The notes: generated by a model from the sequence alone, not told the origin. Counted from the stretch's first letter, positions 32,527 through 41,675 are shown. The stretch: DNA of 64,000 bases from Photobacterium sp. TY1-4 (GCF_025398175.1 NZ_CP099734.1:2666001-2730000), one strand, 5' to 3'. Numbers and translations are program-made.

Positions 32527-32557
32527 GCAACAGTTTATTTACAACTGTTGCTTTTTT
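32527..32557. terminator. Hairpin between frsA and crl, T-run on the plus side
   Basis: Nine-base perfect arms GCAACAGTT (32527-32535) and AACTGTTGC (32543-32551) have a seven-base loop. A run of six T follows on the plus strand, while the minus strand has only CCATTTTCGG. Both neighbours are minus-strand genes, so it probably ends frsA transcripts less efficiently than it would stop antisense transcription. Confidence 0.6.
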
Positions 32558-32567
32558 AACCACCCGC

Positions 32568-33827
32568 TTATGCCAGCTTTTCCTGCAGCCACTCCACCAC
32601 GGTGAGCATGGCTCTGTGATACCCGTCATGCAACGGCTTTTCAGGCAAGGTGATCGCTTTCCCGCCACGGCTGGAGATGGCAATCAGCTGATTATCGGTG
32701 TCCGGGCAGATCGGATCGTGCTTGAGGCTGATGCCCAGCATCGGGATATCAATCTTGCGCCGCCCCAACAGCCCCTGGTTCTTCAGCGACCAGGCCGGTA
32801 AATGCGACGTCAGGCTGGCTTTTGAGATCCCCCGTTTGCCCATCCGCGAAGCAATCATGTCCAAATACATGCGCGGCATCTGATCGAGCACGGTCGGGTT
32901 CGCCAACGCGTTGTGGATCACGCCCCCAAGGCTGATACAGGTTTTCAGGCGGGTCGGCTCCAGAAAGCCCAACCGAATCGCCGCATTGCCGCCAAAACGC
33001 AGCCCGAGCATGGCGACCCGATGGTGATCAACCCAAGGGACATCCCGGATCTGCTGGAGCAGCGCTTGATGCAATCGGCTGGTATCTTCCGTAAGCGACC
33101 AACGTGCACTATGGCCCACCGACGGCATATCGAGCGTGACCATCGCAAACCCAGCCGGGCCGAGGTAATCGTGGTACAAACGCCACAAGTCTGTCTGCAG
33201 GGTATCCAGACCACCGGTGACCACCACGGTCGGCAGCAACTTATCCATCCGGGGCATGTGAATAAAGGCCTGGAAGGTTTTTCCTTCATACTTAACGTCG
33301 ATGGTTTTCATCTTAGCCGGCAGATATTTCATCGCTTCCCGATAAGTCTGGTTGGCCTGGACTTCGGCCTGTGCAGCCAGTTCATCCCCTTTAATATGCG
33401 GATAAGCAGCCACGCTGTAATACATGCTGGCATTGAGCAGGGCTTCCCCGGCCGATGCCTGTTGCCCCTGCTCCACCAGATACCGGGCTTTATGCTGGTA
33501 CTTGGCACCGGACTGACACCATTCATAAATCCAGTTCCCGGGCTTGTACCCAATCACGGTGTCGAGCAAGTCATCCCGGGTCCGCGGCGCTTTCGCATGG
33601 GCCATTCGGGCAAAAATCGCTTCCATTTCAATTGGATCAATGCCTTGCCAGACCCACTGCGGACGTCTCAGCACCCGATACCACCCCGCTTCACTGTCCC
33701 CGTCAATCGGGTTATGGATCGGCTTATCCGTCACATGGGCCAACCGGACCAAACTGGACGTTTCTTTCGAGGTTTGCCGGGGGGCGAAGAGTTTTTCTGA
33801 TAAATTGGTTTTTGATGGTTCAGACAC
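32568..33827 (-). CDS. frsA: Fermentation-respiration switch protein FrsA (esterase family)
   Basis: Alpha/beta-hydrolase-fold protein of the FrsA/DUF1100 family; it binds the glucose EIIA protein in some species. The 419-residue product has the conserved PVVVTGGLDTLQ-like region (here PTVVVTGGLDTLQTDLW) and the FGGNAA nucleophile-elbow-like stretch (LGLRFGGNAAIRLGF). The start at 33827 is GTG with GGAG six bases upstream and gives the family N terminus MSEPSKTNLSEKLF; another in-frame GTG 12 bases upstream overlaps that ribosome-binding site. Claims of pyruvate decarboxylase activity for this family are disputed. Confidence 0.93.
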   Translation of the reverse strand: MSEPSKTNLSEKLFAPRQTSKETSSLVRLAHVTDKPIHNPIDGDSEAGWYRVLRRPQWVWQGIDPIEMEAIFARMAHAKAPRTRDDLLDTVIGYKPGNWIYEWCQSGAKYQHKARYLVEQGQQASAGEALLNASMYYSVAAYPHIKGDELAAQAEVQANQTYREAMKYLPAKMKTIDVKYEGKTFQAFIHMPRMDKLLPTVVVTGGLDTLQTDLWRLYHDYLGPAGFAMVTLDMPSVGHSARWSLTEDTSRLHQALLQQIRDVPWVDHHRVAMLGLRFGGNAAIRLGFLEPTRLKTCISLGGVIHNALANPTVLDQMPRMYLDMIASRMGKRGISKASLTSHLPAWSLKNQGLLGRRKIDIPMLGISLKHDPICPDTDNQLIAISSRGGKAITLPEKPLHDGYHRAMLTVVEWLQEKLA

Positions 33828-34038
33828 AATAGACTCCACTGATCCGGTGCTCTGGGTACATCAGGCACTTGGGACTGACGACAAGCGCTTATCTCGCCTG
33901 TGTACAATCGTTTTGATCTCAATAGTATACCACTGACCCGACGGGTTCTGCGTACTGCCGGAAGCAAAAACAAGACCCGTTAGTCAAGTTTTCTGAACTA
34001 TGCTGAGTCGACTGAGGCAGTATTTCAGTGAGGTTGAT

Positions 34039-34338
34039 ATGAAAAACGTAATCGCAGCAGCAAGCCTGCTGATGTTTTCACATGCCGTGTTGGCTTTCGG
34101 CAGTGGTGGTGTTCTGGGAGGTAACCCTGGGGAGGCCTCCGGTGCGGTCAACGCCAGAATTGCGGTGTGTCTTGATGCGTCAGGGCAGCAAATCCCCGGC
34201 TCTTACCAGGACAAGCTGGACCGGCAATGCCGGGTCACCGGTATTGATAGGATTGATCTCATCAACTACAACAACTTTTATCGCAATAAACCCAATGGCG
34301 AGTCCCTGGCCGATATCCGGGCCAAGCGCTCTTCCTGA
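34039..34338 (+). CDS. Small exported protein, 99 aa, unknown
   Basis: A signal peptide covers residues 1-19 (MKNVIAAASLLMFSHAVLA). The mature protein is about 80 residues with two cysteines (in IAVCLDA and RQCRVTG) that may form one disulfide. GTGAGG lies five bases before the ATG. It stands alone between frsA and gpt and shares a bidirectional terminator with gpt. I recognise no family. Confidence 0.75.
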   Translation: MKNVIAAASLLMFSHAVLAFGSGGVLGGNPGEASGAVNARIAVCLDASGQQIPGSYQDKLDRQCRVTGIDRIDLINYNNFYRNKPNGESLADIRAKRSS

Positions 34339-34357
34339 ACATCTCTCCATCCCAGAC

Positions 34358-34385
34358 AAAAAAAGGAGCCACAGGCTCCTTTTTC
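34358..34385. terminator. Bidirectional terminator between the 99-aa gene and gpt
   Basis: AAAAGGAGCC (34361-34370) and GGCTCCTTTT (34374-34383) form a perfect stem with a three-base loop and A/T runs on both sides. It is shared by two convergent genes. Confidence 0.92.
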
Positions 34386-34406
34386 TCGATTCATAGGGTG
34401 AGGCGC

Positions 34407-34865
34407 TTATTTCTTGGCAATTGGATCAACAAAAGTCACAGCCATATCCCACGGTTGCTCAATCCAAGTGTCCTGTGGGATATCAACAATATAATCGTCA
34501 ACCAGGTGTTTACCCGCCGGCTTGGCACACACGGTGACAAACTTAGCTTTCGGGTACATCGCACGGATCATCTCCGCCGTACCGCCGGTATCCACCAGAT
34601 CGTCAACCACCAGGAAACCTTCGCCGTCACCGTCCGCTTTCTTCAGCACGGTCATCTCACGCTGATGATCATGATCGTAGCTGGAAATACACACGGTATC
34701 GACATGACGGATACCCAGCTCACGCGCCAGGATCGCAGAAGGAACCAGACCACCACGGCTCACTGCAATAATTCCTTTCCACTGATCAGCCGGAAGCAGC
34801 TTCTCAGCCAGCTGACGTGTGTACATTTGCATATTGTCCCAGGTGATGACGAACTTGTTACTCAT
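34407..34865 (-). CDS. gpt: Xanthine-guanine phosphoribosyltransferase
   Basis: Salvage enzyme that converts guanine and xanthine to GMP and XMP using PRPP. The 152-residue product has the PRPP-binding motif [12 protein letters not shown] and the flexible-loop region ISSYDHDHQ. It lies 52 bases downstream of the purine permease gene on the same strand, so uptake and salvage are probably co-expressed. Confidence 0.97.
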   Translation of the reverse strand: MSNKFVITWDNMQMYTRQLAEKLLPADQWKGIIAVSRGGLVPSAILARELGIRHVDTVCISSYDHDHQREMTVLKKADGDGEGFLVVDDLVDTGGTAEMIRAMYPKAKFVTVCAKPAGKHLVDDYIVDIPQDTWIEQPWDMAVTFVDPIAKK

Positions 34866-34917
34866 ATCCGATGAACCTCTAAATCAGCGGCTGTGCCGCT
34901 GGATATTTATAAAACTG

Positions 34918-36207
34918 TTATAAGAAGATAATTTTAGCAAGAAACAGAGCTGAGATAGCCCAGACGCTAATATTGACATCCCTTCCCTTGCCGCTCAGGA
35001 CTTTAACCGCAGCATATGTAATAAAACCAAGGCCAATACCTTCAGCAATTGAGTATGTTAACGGCATTAGCAGGCAAACGACAACTACCGGTGCCGCTTC
35101 TGTTAAGTCACGCCAGTCTACACTGACCAAACCGGACATCATCAAAATCGCAACATAGAACAAAGCACCCGCGGTTGCATATGCCGGGACCATTCCCGCC
35201 AGTGGTGCAAAGAACAGCGCCAGCAGGAACATCACCCCAACCGTCACCGCAGTCAGGCCGGTCCGACCGCCGACGGCAACGCCCGACACGCTTTCAACAA
35301 ACGAGGTGGTATTCGAGGTACCCAGAACAGCCCCGACAGAGGTCGCCGTACTGTCAGCCAGCAACGCACGGTTCAGACGAGGGAGCTTACCGTCTTTATC
35401 AATCAGGTCCGCCTTGGTGGCAACCCCCACCAGGGTGCCGGCGGTATCAAACAGATCCACGAACAGGAAGGCAAAGACCACTGACACCAGGCCCACTTCC
35501 AACGCACCGTTAAAGTCCATTTGCATGAAGGTCGGGGTGATGCTCGGCGGCATGGACACGATACCGGCATATTGGATATCACCAAACACAACCCCCAGCA
35601 CGGTCACCGCCAGAATGGCAATCAGCACGGCCGCCTTATAGCCGCGATGCACCAAACCAATCGTCAGGAAGAAACCCAGCGAAGCCATCACGGCCGGGAA
35701 GCTGGTCAGATCGCCCACATGGACCAAAGTCGCTGGATTGTCCACCACGATGCCGGAGCTTTGCAGGGCGATAAACGCCAGGAACAGGCCGATACCGGCA
35801 GAGATCCCGGTCCGCAGGGCCGTCGGAATGGCATTAATAATCCATTCACGAACCCGGAACACGCTCAGGGCAATAAAACACAAGCCGGAAAAGAAGACCG
35901 CAGCCAGTGCAACCTGCCAGGTGTGTCCCATGCCCAGAACAACACTGTAAGTAAAAAATGCGTTGAGGCCCATACCCGGCGCCTGCGCAACCGGATAGTT
36001 GGCAACAAACCCCATGATAAAACAGCCGACCATGGCCGCCAGACAGGTCGCGACAAATACCGCCCCCTGATCCATTCCCGTTGTCGCCAACATCGTCGGG
36101 TTCACAAAAATGATGTAAGCCATCGTCAGGAAGGTGGTCACACCGGCGAGCACTTCGGTGCGGACGTCGGTCCCGTGCTCTTTCAGTTTGAAAATTTGCT
36201 CAAGCAT
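34918..36207 (-). CDS. NCS2/AzgA-family purine (adenine/guanine/hypoxanthine) permease
   Basis: Inner-membrane proton symporter for purine bases. The 429-residue product is nearly all hydrophobic with about 12-14 transmembrane segments, starts MLEQIFKLKEHGTDVRTEVLAG, and has the AzgA-family segments MGLNAFFTY and DTAGTLVGVA. Base specificity cannot be read from sequence. It heads an operon with gpt. PurR-like boxes lie at 36253 and 36466. Its leader contains a 16-base block repeated at 36887. Confidence 0.93.
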   Translation of the reverse strand: MLEQIFKLKEHGTDVRTEVLAGVTTFLTMAYIIFVNPTMLATTGMDQGAVFVATCLAAMVGCFIMGFVANYPVAQAPGMGLNAFFTYSVVLGMGHTWQVALAAVFFSGLCFIALSVFRVREWIINAIPTALRTGISAGIGLFLAFIALQSSGIVVDNPATLVHVGDLTSFPAVMASLGFFLTIGLVHRGYKAAVLIAILAVTVLGVVFGDIQYAGIVSMPPSITPTFMQMDFNGALEVGLVSVVFAFLFVDLFDTAGTLVGVATKADLIDKDGKLPRLNRALLADSTATSVGAVLGTSNTTSFVESVSGVAVGGRTGLTAVTVGVMFLLALFFAPLAGMVPAYATAGALFYVAILMMSGLVSVDWRDLTEAAPVVVVCLLMPLTYSIAEGIGLGFITYAAVKVLSGKGRDVNISVWAISALFLAKIIFL

Positions 36208-36210
36208 TGC

Positions 36211-36226
36211 TCTCGGTTCCTTGGAG
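36211..36226 (-). repeat. 16-base block in the permease leader, copy 1
   Basis: TCTCGGTTCCTTGGAG (plus strand) includes the permease gene's AAGGA element on the minus strand, ten bases before its ATG. An identical block occurs at 36887-36902 in the same orientation. Confidence 0.95.
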
Positions 36227-36252
36227 ATAATCTGTGCTAGTTAACATGGCAA

Positions 36253-36268
36253 TAGAAAACGTTTGCGT
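36253..36268 (-). promoter_or_regulatory. PurR-like operator of the permease-gpt operon
   Basis: TAGAAAAC-GTTTGCGT has the PurR core AAACGTTT, and its right half is the reverse complement of a perfect consensus half-site (ACGCAAAC). A weaker second match, CCGCAAAC-GTTTAATA, lies at 36466-36481. PurR control of purine permeases is known in E. coli. Confidence 0.7.
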
Positions 36269-36536
36269 GCTCTATTTTTGGGGGGCGATTATAGTCCCCT
36301 TCATTGGTAATTTCCAGCCAATCACGTAATTATCAGTAGCACGTCAGACCAACCGGGCAAAAGCACAGCACCAAAAAACAATCTGAAAATAAAGTCATAT
36401 AAAATCATACACTTAACCCACATTGATTCAGGTCATTTTTTAAACGCCAGACTTTTTTAATCATGCCGCAAACGTTTAATATGCACAGGATTCGTGATGA
36501 AAACAGCGCTCAACCCTCAATGTAATCGAATACACG

Positions 36537-36559
36537 CAAAAGCCGCCAATCTGGCGGTT
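36537..36559 (-). terminator. Second terminator of the small-gene unit
   Basis: CCGCCA (36543-36548) pairs with TGGCGG (36552-36557) around a three-base loop. On the minus strand the stem is followed by CTTTTG. It lies just beyond the stronger terminator and may back it up. Confidence 0.6.
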
Positions 36560-36573
36560 GATGTACAGCAGAT

Positions 36574-36606
36574 AAAAAAAACGCCACACCAAAAATGGCG
36601 TGGCGT
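36574..36606 (-). terminator. Main terminator of the small-gene unit
   Basis: Arms 36581-36590 and 36597-36606 pair at nine of ten positions, and on the minus strand are followed by a run of eight T. The only minus-strand candidate it can serve is the small ORF at 36728-36817. Confidence 0.85.
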
Positions 36607-36727
36607 AAGAATGTCGTGCGCCACCCAAACGGGTAACCCTGAATTCTCAATTTAGAGTGGGGGTGAACAATGCAACATTGTTCAAAGGGTTGTGCCGGCC
36701 TATTCGCATAAACCGACGCAATTCAAA

Positions 36728-36817
36728 TTAATAGCCGAAAGAGCTTGGGTACTGGAAGTTGCCGGTATAGACAGCGCGGTTATTCCAATAGCTTGCAATT
36801 GAATCAAATACTTTCAT
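36728..36817 (-). CDS. Candidate 29-residue small protein
   Basis: The frame starts MKVFDSIASYWNNRAVYTG and ends NFQYPSSFGY. It is rich in aromatic residues and Asn, and has no signal peptide or clear transmembrane helix. GGTGA lies about six bases before the ATG. A promoter-like pair lies 150 bases upstream (TTGAAA and TATAGT, 16-base spacer) and a strong terminator about 120 bases downstream. I recognise no family. The whole unit looks like a small gene or a dual-function RNA of about 390 bases. Confidence 0.6.
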   Translation of the reverse strand: MKVFDSIASYWNNRAVYTGNFQYPSSFGY

Positions 36818-36886
36818 CTTTTATCACCATTCATATTAAGTAATTACAACACTGTGTCAGTGTTTTGCCTTCGTGGCATGACTTAA

Positions 36887-36902
36887 TCTCGGTTCCTTGG
36901 AG
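36887..36902 (-). repeat. 16-base block in the small-gene leader, copy 2
   Basis: TCTCGGTTCCTTGGAG is identical to the block at 36211-36226. Here it lies in the 5' part of the putative small-gene transcript, about 70 bases before the 29-codon ORF. Confidence 0.95.
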
Positions 36903-36968
36903 GCGATATCTCGGGCTCATCCCAGAGCAATTTACTGTGTCATACGGTCTTCAGCAGAAGATGGTGCA

Positions 36969-36996
36969 ACTATACCACCACGTAATAAACTTTCAA
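36969..36996 (-). promoter_or_regulatory. Putative sigma-70 promoter of the small-gene unit
   Basis: On the minus strand TTGAAA (36996-36991) and TATAGT (36974-36969) are separated by 16 bases. Transcription would start near 36962 and give a leader of about 145 bases before the 29-codon ORF. The rest of 36270-37200 is AT-rich with no other gene. Confidence 0.5.
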
Positions 36997-37202
36997 CCAT
37001 TTTCTTTAACTGCGTCACAGTTTTATTAAATAGGTGATCATTGTCACTCCACAATGTAATTTTATTACAAAGCAATGACGCTCACACTTTTCACCACTCA
37101 CGACTAAAGTGTAACCCCGACCTTATTGATCTCAAGACTGGCATCAACCTAATCTAAGCAATGATGGACCTATAATAAGCACAACAAGACAAAGGACTGG
37201 CT

Positions 37203-38846
37203 ATGGGCATAATGCAAAAACTCAGAATGATCTCGATCAGTCGCCGGCTGTATTTGCTGGGCATCACCATCACCGTACTCTCGCTCATTCCCCTGATGAT
37301 CTTTGCTTCCAATTACCAATCCAACATGCTGGAGCAAAAACGAATCAAAACCCGCCACCTGGTTGAGTCTGCCCACAGTCTGTTTCGCTTTTATTACCAG
37401 CAGGAGCAACAGGGACTGCTTAGCCGGGAACAAGCACAAGCACAGGCGACCCAGGCCATAGCTGCGCTCCGCTATGAAGAGAAAGACTATTTCTGGATTA
37501 ACGACTTTGAGCCCAGAATGGTCATGCACCCTTTTAAACCAGCCCTCAATGGTAAACCGCTGGGCAGCTTTGCTGATCCGCACGGCACCCGCCTGTTCAG
37601 TGACATGGTTCAGGTTGTCAAAACTCAGGGCGCCGGATTTGTCGACTATTACTGGGAGAAGCCGGGTGCTGAGATTCCGGTAGCCAAAATCTCCTATGTC
37701 AAAGGATTCGAGCCCTGGGGCTGGCTGGTCGGCTCGGGCGTGTATATCGATGATATCGAAGCCCAATTTCTATCTGAGGTGAAAAACCTCGGACTGATCC
37801 TGCTGGGCTTTCTGTCGGTGATGTTTGTCATGGCCTGGATGATCGGCCGCTCGATCACCGCACCATGTGAAGAAACCCTAGCGGCGATGACCGACATTGC
37901 CGAGGGCGATGGCGACCTCACCCTGCGCTTGCCGAGCCATGGCAAAGATGAACTCGGCCGCCTTGCCGGTGCCTACAACACCTTCGCCGATCGGATATGT
38001 GACATGCTCAGAGATGTCGCGCCGGTCAGTGAGCATATCAGCTCAACGGCGACCCAGCTCAACGCGGTCTCCCGCCAGACCGTCCACAGCGCCACCGAGT
38101 CCCATACCGGGGTCGACAGTGTGACCACCGCGATGCAGCAGCTTCATACCAATAACCAGCAAGTCTCCGACTCGGCCCAACAGGCGGCAGAAGCCGCAAC
38201 TACCGCCCATCAGCAGAGCGAAAGCAGTATTGCGGTGGTATCAAATTCATCATCCGAAATGCATGCCCTGCTCCAGCTTCTCGACAATACCGAAGCCAGC
38301 GCCCAGGCTCTGGCCAAGGACTCGCAAACCATCGGCTCCGTCCTGGTGGTGATCCGGGAAATTGCTGAGCAAACCAACCTGCTGGCCCTGAATGCCGCCA
38401 TTGAAGCAGCCCGGGCCGGAGAACAAGGTCGCGGCTTTGCCGTGGTTGCCGATGAAGTACGGACCCTGGCCACCCGGACCCAGAGCAGCACCAATGAAAT
38501 CGAAACCATTATCGACAGCCTGCAAACCCGGGCCATGGAAGTGAGCCAGGCACTGCAGCAAACCCGGGAGCAATCAACCAACACCGCCAAGCACTCTGAA
38601 GATGTCGCAGACGCGCTGACGGCTATCGGCCAGCAGATCCGTACCATCCGTGAGCTGAACCAGCATATCGCGGCCGCCAGCACGCAGCAGACCGAAGCCG
38701 CCGAGAATATCAACAACAACTTGCTGCAACTGGCCGAGCACAGCCAGACCACCGTTCATCAGGGCGAGCAGATTTCGTCGGCCAGTGAACAGTTGCTTGC
38801 GAGCGGTCACAAACTCAATCGACATCTGTCGCATTTTAAGATTTAG
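37203..38846 (+). CDS. Methyl-accepting chemotaxis protein with periplasmic Cache domain
   Basis: Membrane chemoreceptor. The 547-residue product has TM1 (about 15-36) and a single-Cache periplasmic sensor (about 45-185, with KDYFWINDF and [14 protein letters not shown], typical of sCache_2). TM2 (about 193-213), HAMP and a long cytoplasmic signalling coil follow; the hairpin tip includes [20 protein letters not shown]. No C-terminal CheR-binding pentapeptide is seen. The ligand is unknown; sCache_2 receptors often bind short carboxylic acids. AGGA lies six bases before the ATG. It stands alone. Confidence 0.94.
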   Translation: MGIMQKLRMISISRRLYLLGITITVLSLIPLMIFASNYQSNMLEQKRIKTRHLVESAHSLFRFYYQQEQQGLLSREQAQAQATQAIAALRYEEKDYFWINDFEPRMVMHPFKPALNGKPLGSFADPHGTRLFSDMVQVVKTQGAGFVDYYWEKPGAEIPVAKISYVKGFEPWGWLVGSGVYIDDIEAQFLSEVKNLGLILLGFLSVMFVMAWMIGRSITAPCEETLAAMTDIAEGDGDLTLRLPSHGKDELGRLAGAYNTFADRICDMLRDVAPVSEHISSTATQLNAVSRQTVHSATESHTGVDSVTTAMQQLHTNNQQVSDSAQQAAEAATTAHQQSESSIAVVSNSSSEMHALLQLLDNTEASAQALAKDSQTIGSVLVVIREIAEQTNLLALNAAIEAARAGEQGRGFAVVADEVRTLATRTQSSTNEIETIIDSLQTRAMEVSQALQQTREQSTNTAKHSEDVADALTAIGQQIRTIRELNQHIAAASTQQTEAAENINNNLLQLAEHSQTTVHQGEQISSASEQLLASGHKLNRHLSHFKI

Positions 38847-38977
38847 CTGTCACCGTTTCAGGCACAGTGGTATCCTTGTGACAACCGCGATAGTCTAATC
38901 TGCTGATTTTTCTGGCTCATTGGCCGATAATCAGCTGGTTAATCGCTTCAGTCCAAAAGTTTATAAGGGAGACTGCT

Positions 38978-40438
38978 GTGTCTGAAATCAGTCAACTGTC
39001 ACCGCAACCGGTGTGGCAATTCTTTGATCAAATCTGTTCGATTCCTCACCCTTCCAAGCACGAAGAGCAACTTGCTCAGCACATCATCCGCTTTGCCGAG
39101 AGCGAAGGCCTGGACGTGCGTCGTGATGCGGTCGGGAACGTCTTCATCAAAAAGCCTGCAACTCCGGGAATGGAAAACCGTAAAGGCGTTGTGCTGCAAG
39201 CCCATATCGATATGGTGCCGCAGAAAAATGAAGACACGGCGCATGACTTCACCCGTGATCCGATCCAACCGTACATCGACGGGGAATGGGTCACCGCCAA
39301 GGGCACAACTCTGGGTGCGGACAACGGTATGGGCATGGCAACTTGTCTGGCCGTTCTGGCCGCCAAGGATATCGAGCACGGCCCGCTGGAAGTGCTGCTC
39401 ACCATTGATGAAGAAGCCGGGATGACCGGGGCATTTGGCCTGGAAGCCGGTTGGCTGGAAGGCGATATCCTGCTCAATACCGATTCTGAGCAGGAAGGCG
39501 AAGTGTACATGGGCTGTGCCGGCGGTGTTGACGGTGCCATCACCCTGGACATCACGCGTAAAACTGCCCCGAGCGATCATGCTGGCGTCAAGCTGGTGAT
39601 CAAAGGGTTGAAAGGCGGTCACTCCGGCTGTGATATCCACACCGGTCGCGGCAACGCCAACAAGCTGCTCGGCCGCTTCCTGTATGCCCACGCCGAAGAG
39701 CTGGGCCTGCGCCTGAACCACTTCAACGGCGGGACGCTGCGCAACGCAATTCCGCGTGAAGCATTTGCCCTGGCTTCCCTACCGGCCGCCAATGTCGACA
39801 AGCTGAACACGCTGTTCGCCCATTATCAGTCCATCCTGACGGCCGAGCTGGGTAACGTGGAGACGGGCCTGAACCTGTTTGTCGAACCCGCGACTCTGCC
39901 TGCTGATGTGATGACCACAGGTACCCAACAACGCCTGCTGGCCGTGCTAAACGCTTGCCCGAACGGCGTGATCCGCATGAGTGATGACATCGAAGGGGTG
40001 GTTGAAACCTCATTGAACGTCGGCGTGATCACCACAGAGGCCGACCAGGTGACGATCCTGTGTCTGGTTCGCTCGCTGATCGACAGCGGTCGCAGCAATG
40101 TGGAAGGAATGCTCAAGGCCGTAGCTGAACTGGCTGGCGCGACCTGCGAATTCTCCGGCGCTTACCCGGGCTGGAAACCGGATGCCGACTCAGAAGTCAT
40201 GCACCTGTTCCGTGAGACCTATGAGTCGATTTACGGCAAGAAGCCGAACATCATGGTGATCCACGCCGGTCTGGAATGTGGCCTGTTCAAAGAGCCGTAT
40301 CCGACCATGGATATGATCTCGTTCGGCCCGACCATCAAGTTCCCGCACTCTCCAGATGAGAAAGTCAACATTGAAACCGTTGGCCTGTTCTGGGAGCAGA
40401 TGGTTGCGATTCTGAAAAACATCCCGGTCAAAGCGTAA
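38978..40438 (+). CDS. pepD: Aminoacyl-histidine dipeptidase (peptidase D)
   Basis: Cytosolic zinc M20-family dipeptidase that cleaves Xaa-His and similar dipeptides. The 486-residue product has the metal motifs QAHIDMVPQ, GADNGMG and DEEAGMTG, and the late HAGLECG segment. The start is GTG with AAGGGAG upstream. Linkage to gpt in this neighbourhood matches E. coli, where pepD is beside gpt. Confidence 0.97.
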   Translation: MSEISQLSPQPVWQFFDQICSIPHPSKHEEQLAQHIIRFAESEGLDVRRDAVGNVFIKKPATPGMENRKGVVLQAHIDMVPQKNEDTAHDFTRDPIQPYIDGEWVTAKGTTLGADNGMGMATCLAVLAAKDIEHGPLEVLLTIDEEAGMTGAFGLEAGWLEGDILLNTDSEQEGEVYMGCAGGVDGAITLDITRKTAPSDHAGVKLVIKGLKGGHSGCDIHTGRGNANKLLGRFLYAHAEELGLRLNHFNGGTLRNAIPREAFALASLPAANVDKLNTLFAHYQSILTAELGNVETGLNLFVEPATLPADVMTTGTQQRLLAVLNACPNGVIRMSDDIEGVVETSLNVGVITTEADQVTILCLVRSLIDSGRSNVEGMLKAVAELAGATCEFSGAYPGWKPDADSEVMHLFRETYESIYGKKPNIMVIHAGLECGLFKEPYPTMDMISFGPTIKFPHSPDEKVNIETVGLFWEQMVAILKNIPVKA

Positions 40439-40462
40439 CCCACGCTTTTCCCGCGCGACAAA

Positions 40463-40488
40463 GGCGAGTGTGAGACTCGCCTTTTTTA
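40463..40488. terminator. Terminator between pepD and dinB
   Basis: GGCGAGT (40463-40469) and ACTCGCC (40475-40481) are followed by TTTTTT, after pepD. An A pair before the stem also allows use by convergent dinB. Confidence 0.9.
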
Positions 40489-40513
40489 TCGCCGGATCCC
40501 CAGCCCTGCCGGG

Positions 40514-41602
40514 TTAAAAACCCTCAAAGGACAACTGCTGGGCTTTGATCCCCAGCTCCAGTCCGACGCTGATCCCAATCAGACGAATTTCACGATCTTT
40601 CTGCCGGGTCAGGGCTTCTTTGAGCAACCCGACGAACTGATCTTTATCCAGTTGATGCTGGCTGTGTTCGACCGTGGTCTGCTGAAAATCGGCAAATTTG
40701 ACCTTCACTCCCTGCTTGGCAATATTCAACGCCGGTCTGACCCGACGCAGTCGTTTTTCAAGCTCCGGGTACAGTCGTTCGACGACATCCCAGCACTCTT
40801 CATAACGACTGATATTCTGGGTAAACGTCCGCTCGACCCCGACCGACTTCCGTTCGCGCTCAACCACCACCTCGCGCTCGTCAATCCCATGGGCGCGCGA
40901 CCAGAGTGACTGGCCGAACTTGCCGAACTGCTTGAGCAGTAAATGCCGATCATACTGCTGAACATCCCGCCCGACGTACAGGCCTTGCTCATGTAATTTT
41001 TGAATCGTCACCTTGCCGACGCCCGGGATCTTTTCGAGCTTGAGGGAGGCGACAAAATCCGGCACTTCGTCCGGAGTCACCACATACTGGCCATCCGGCT
41101 TATTTAAATCCGAGGCGATCTTGGCAATAAACTTCACGGGTGCAACCCCCGCCGATGCCGTCAACTCCAGCTCTTCGCGAATTGCCTGACGAATATCCTG
41201 CGCAATCAGGGTCGCGGAGCCGTGCAGTAACTCGCAGTCAGTGACATCGAGGTAGGCTTCATCCAGAGACAGCGGCTCGATTTTATCGGTATAGCGCTGG
41301 AAAATAGCCCGGATCTGACGCGAGACCGCTTTATACGCCTCCATTCGACCCGGGACCAGGGTCAGATGCGGACAGAGCTGCATGGCTCTGGCCGTCGGCA
41401 TCGCCGAGCGAACGCCGTATTCACGGGCGAGGTAATTACAGGTACTGAGCACCCCCCGCTGCTCCGAGCGACCGCCGATGGCGATAGGAATGCCTTTCAG
41501 GCCCGGGTTATCCCGCATTTCGACCGCCGCGAAAAAGCAATCCATATCCACATGGATGATTTTGCGTTGCTCCGGCGATATCGAATAAGAAGAAGTGGCC
41601 AT
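40514..41602 (-). CDS. dinB: DNA polymerase IV
   Basis: Error-prone Y-family polymerase for translesion synthesis. The 362-residue product has the catalytic segments IIHVDMDCFFAAVE and SLDEAYLDVT, the helix-hairpin-helix region GVGKVTIQKL, and a little-finger domain, as in E. coli DinB. A SOS box lies upstream, so induction by DNA damage is expected. The C-terminal residues QLSFEGF resemble a beta-clamp binding motif. Confidence 0.97.
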   Translation of the reverse strand: MATSSYSISPEQRKIIHVDMDCFFAAVEMRDNPGLKGIPIAIGGRSEQRGVLSTCNYLAREYGVRSAMPTARAMQLCPHLTLVPGRMEAYKAVSRQIRAIFQRYTDKIEPLSLDEAYLDVTDCELLHGSATLIAQDIRQAIREELELTASAGVAPVKFIAKIASDLNKPDGQYVVTPDEVPDFVASLKLEKIPGVGKVTIQKLHEQGLYVGRDVQQYDRHLLLKQFGKFGQSLWSRAHGIDEREVVVERERKSVGVERTFTQNISRYEECWDVVERLYPELEKRLRRVRPALNIAKQGVKVKFADFQQTTVEHSQHQLDKDQFVGLLKEALTRQKDREIRLIGISVGLELGIKAQQLSFEGF

Positions 41603-41655
41603 ATCCGCTCATGCTCTGCACCAGCGCCCCGCTGTTCAGCCGAACGTCTGATGGT

Positions 41656-41675
41656 AACTGTTTTTATATACAGTA
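41656..41675 (-). promoter_or_regulatory. LexA (SOS) box of dinB
   Basis: CTGT (41658-41661), eight A/T bases, then ACAG (41670-41673) fits CTGTN8ACAG exactly. It lies 56 bases before the dinB ATG. Confidence 0.88.

Noticed and set aside
36844..36879. 11-codon minus-strand frame (MPRRQNTDTVL) upstream of the 29-codon ORF
   Set aside because: The nearest AAGGA is 14 bases from the ATG, too far for efficient initiation. It remains possible as a leader peptide but I cannot support it.
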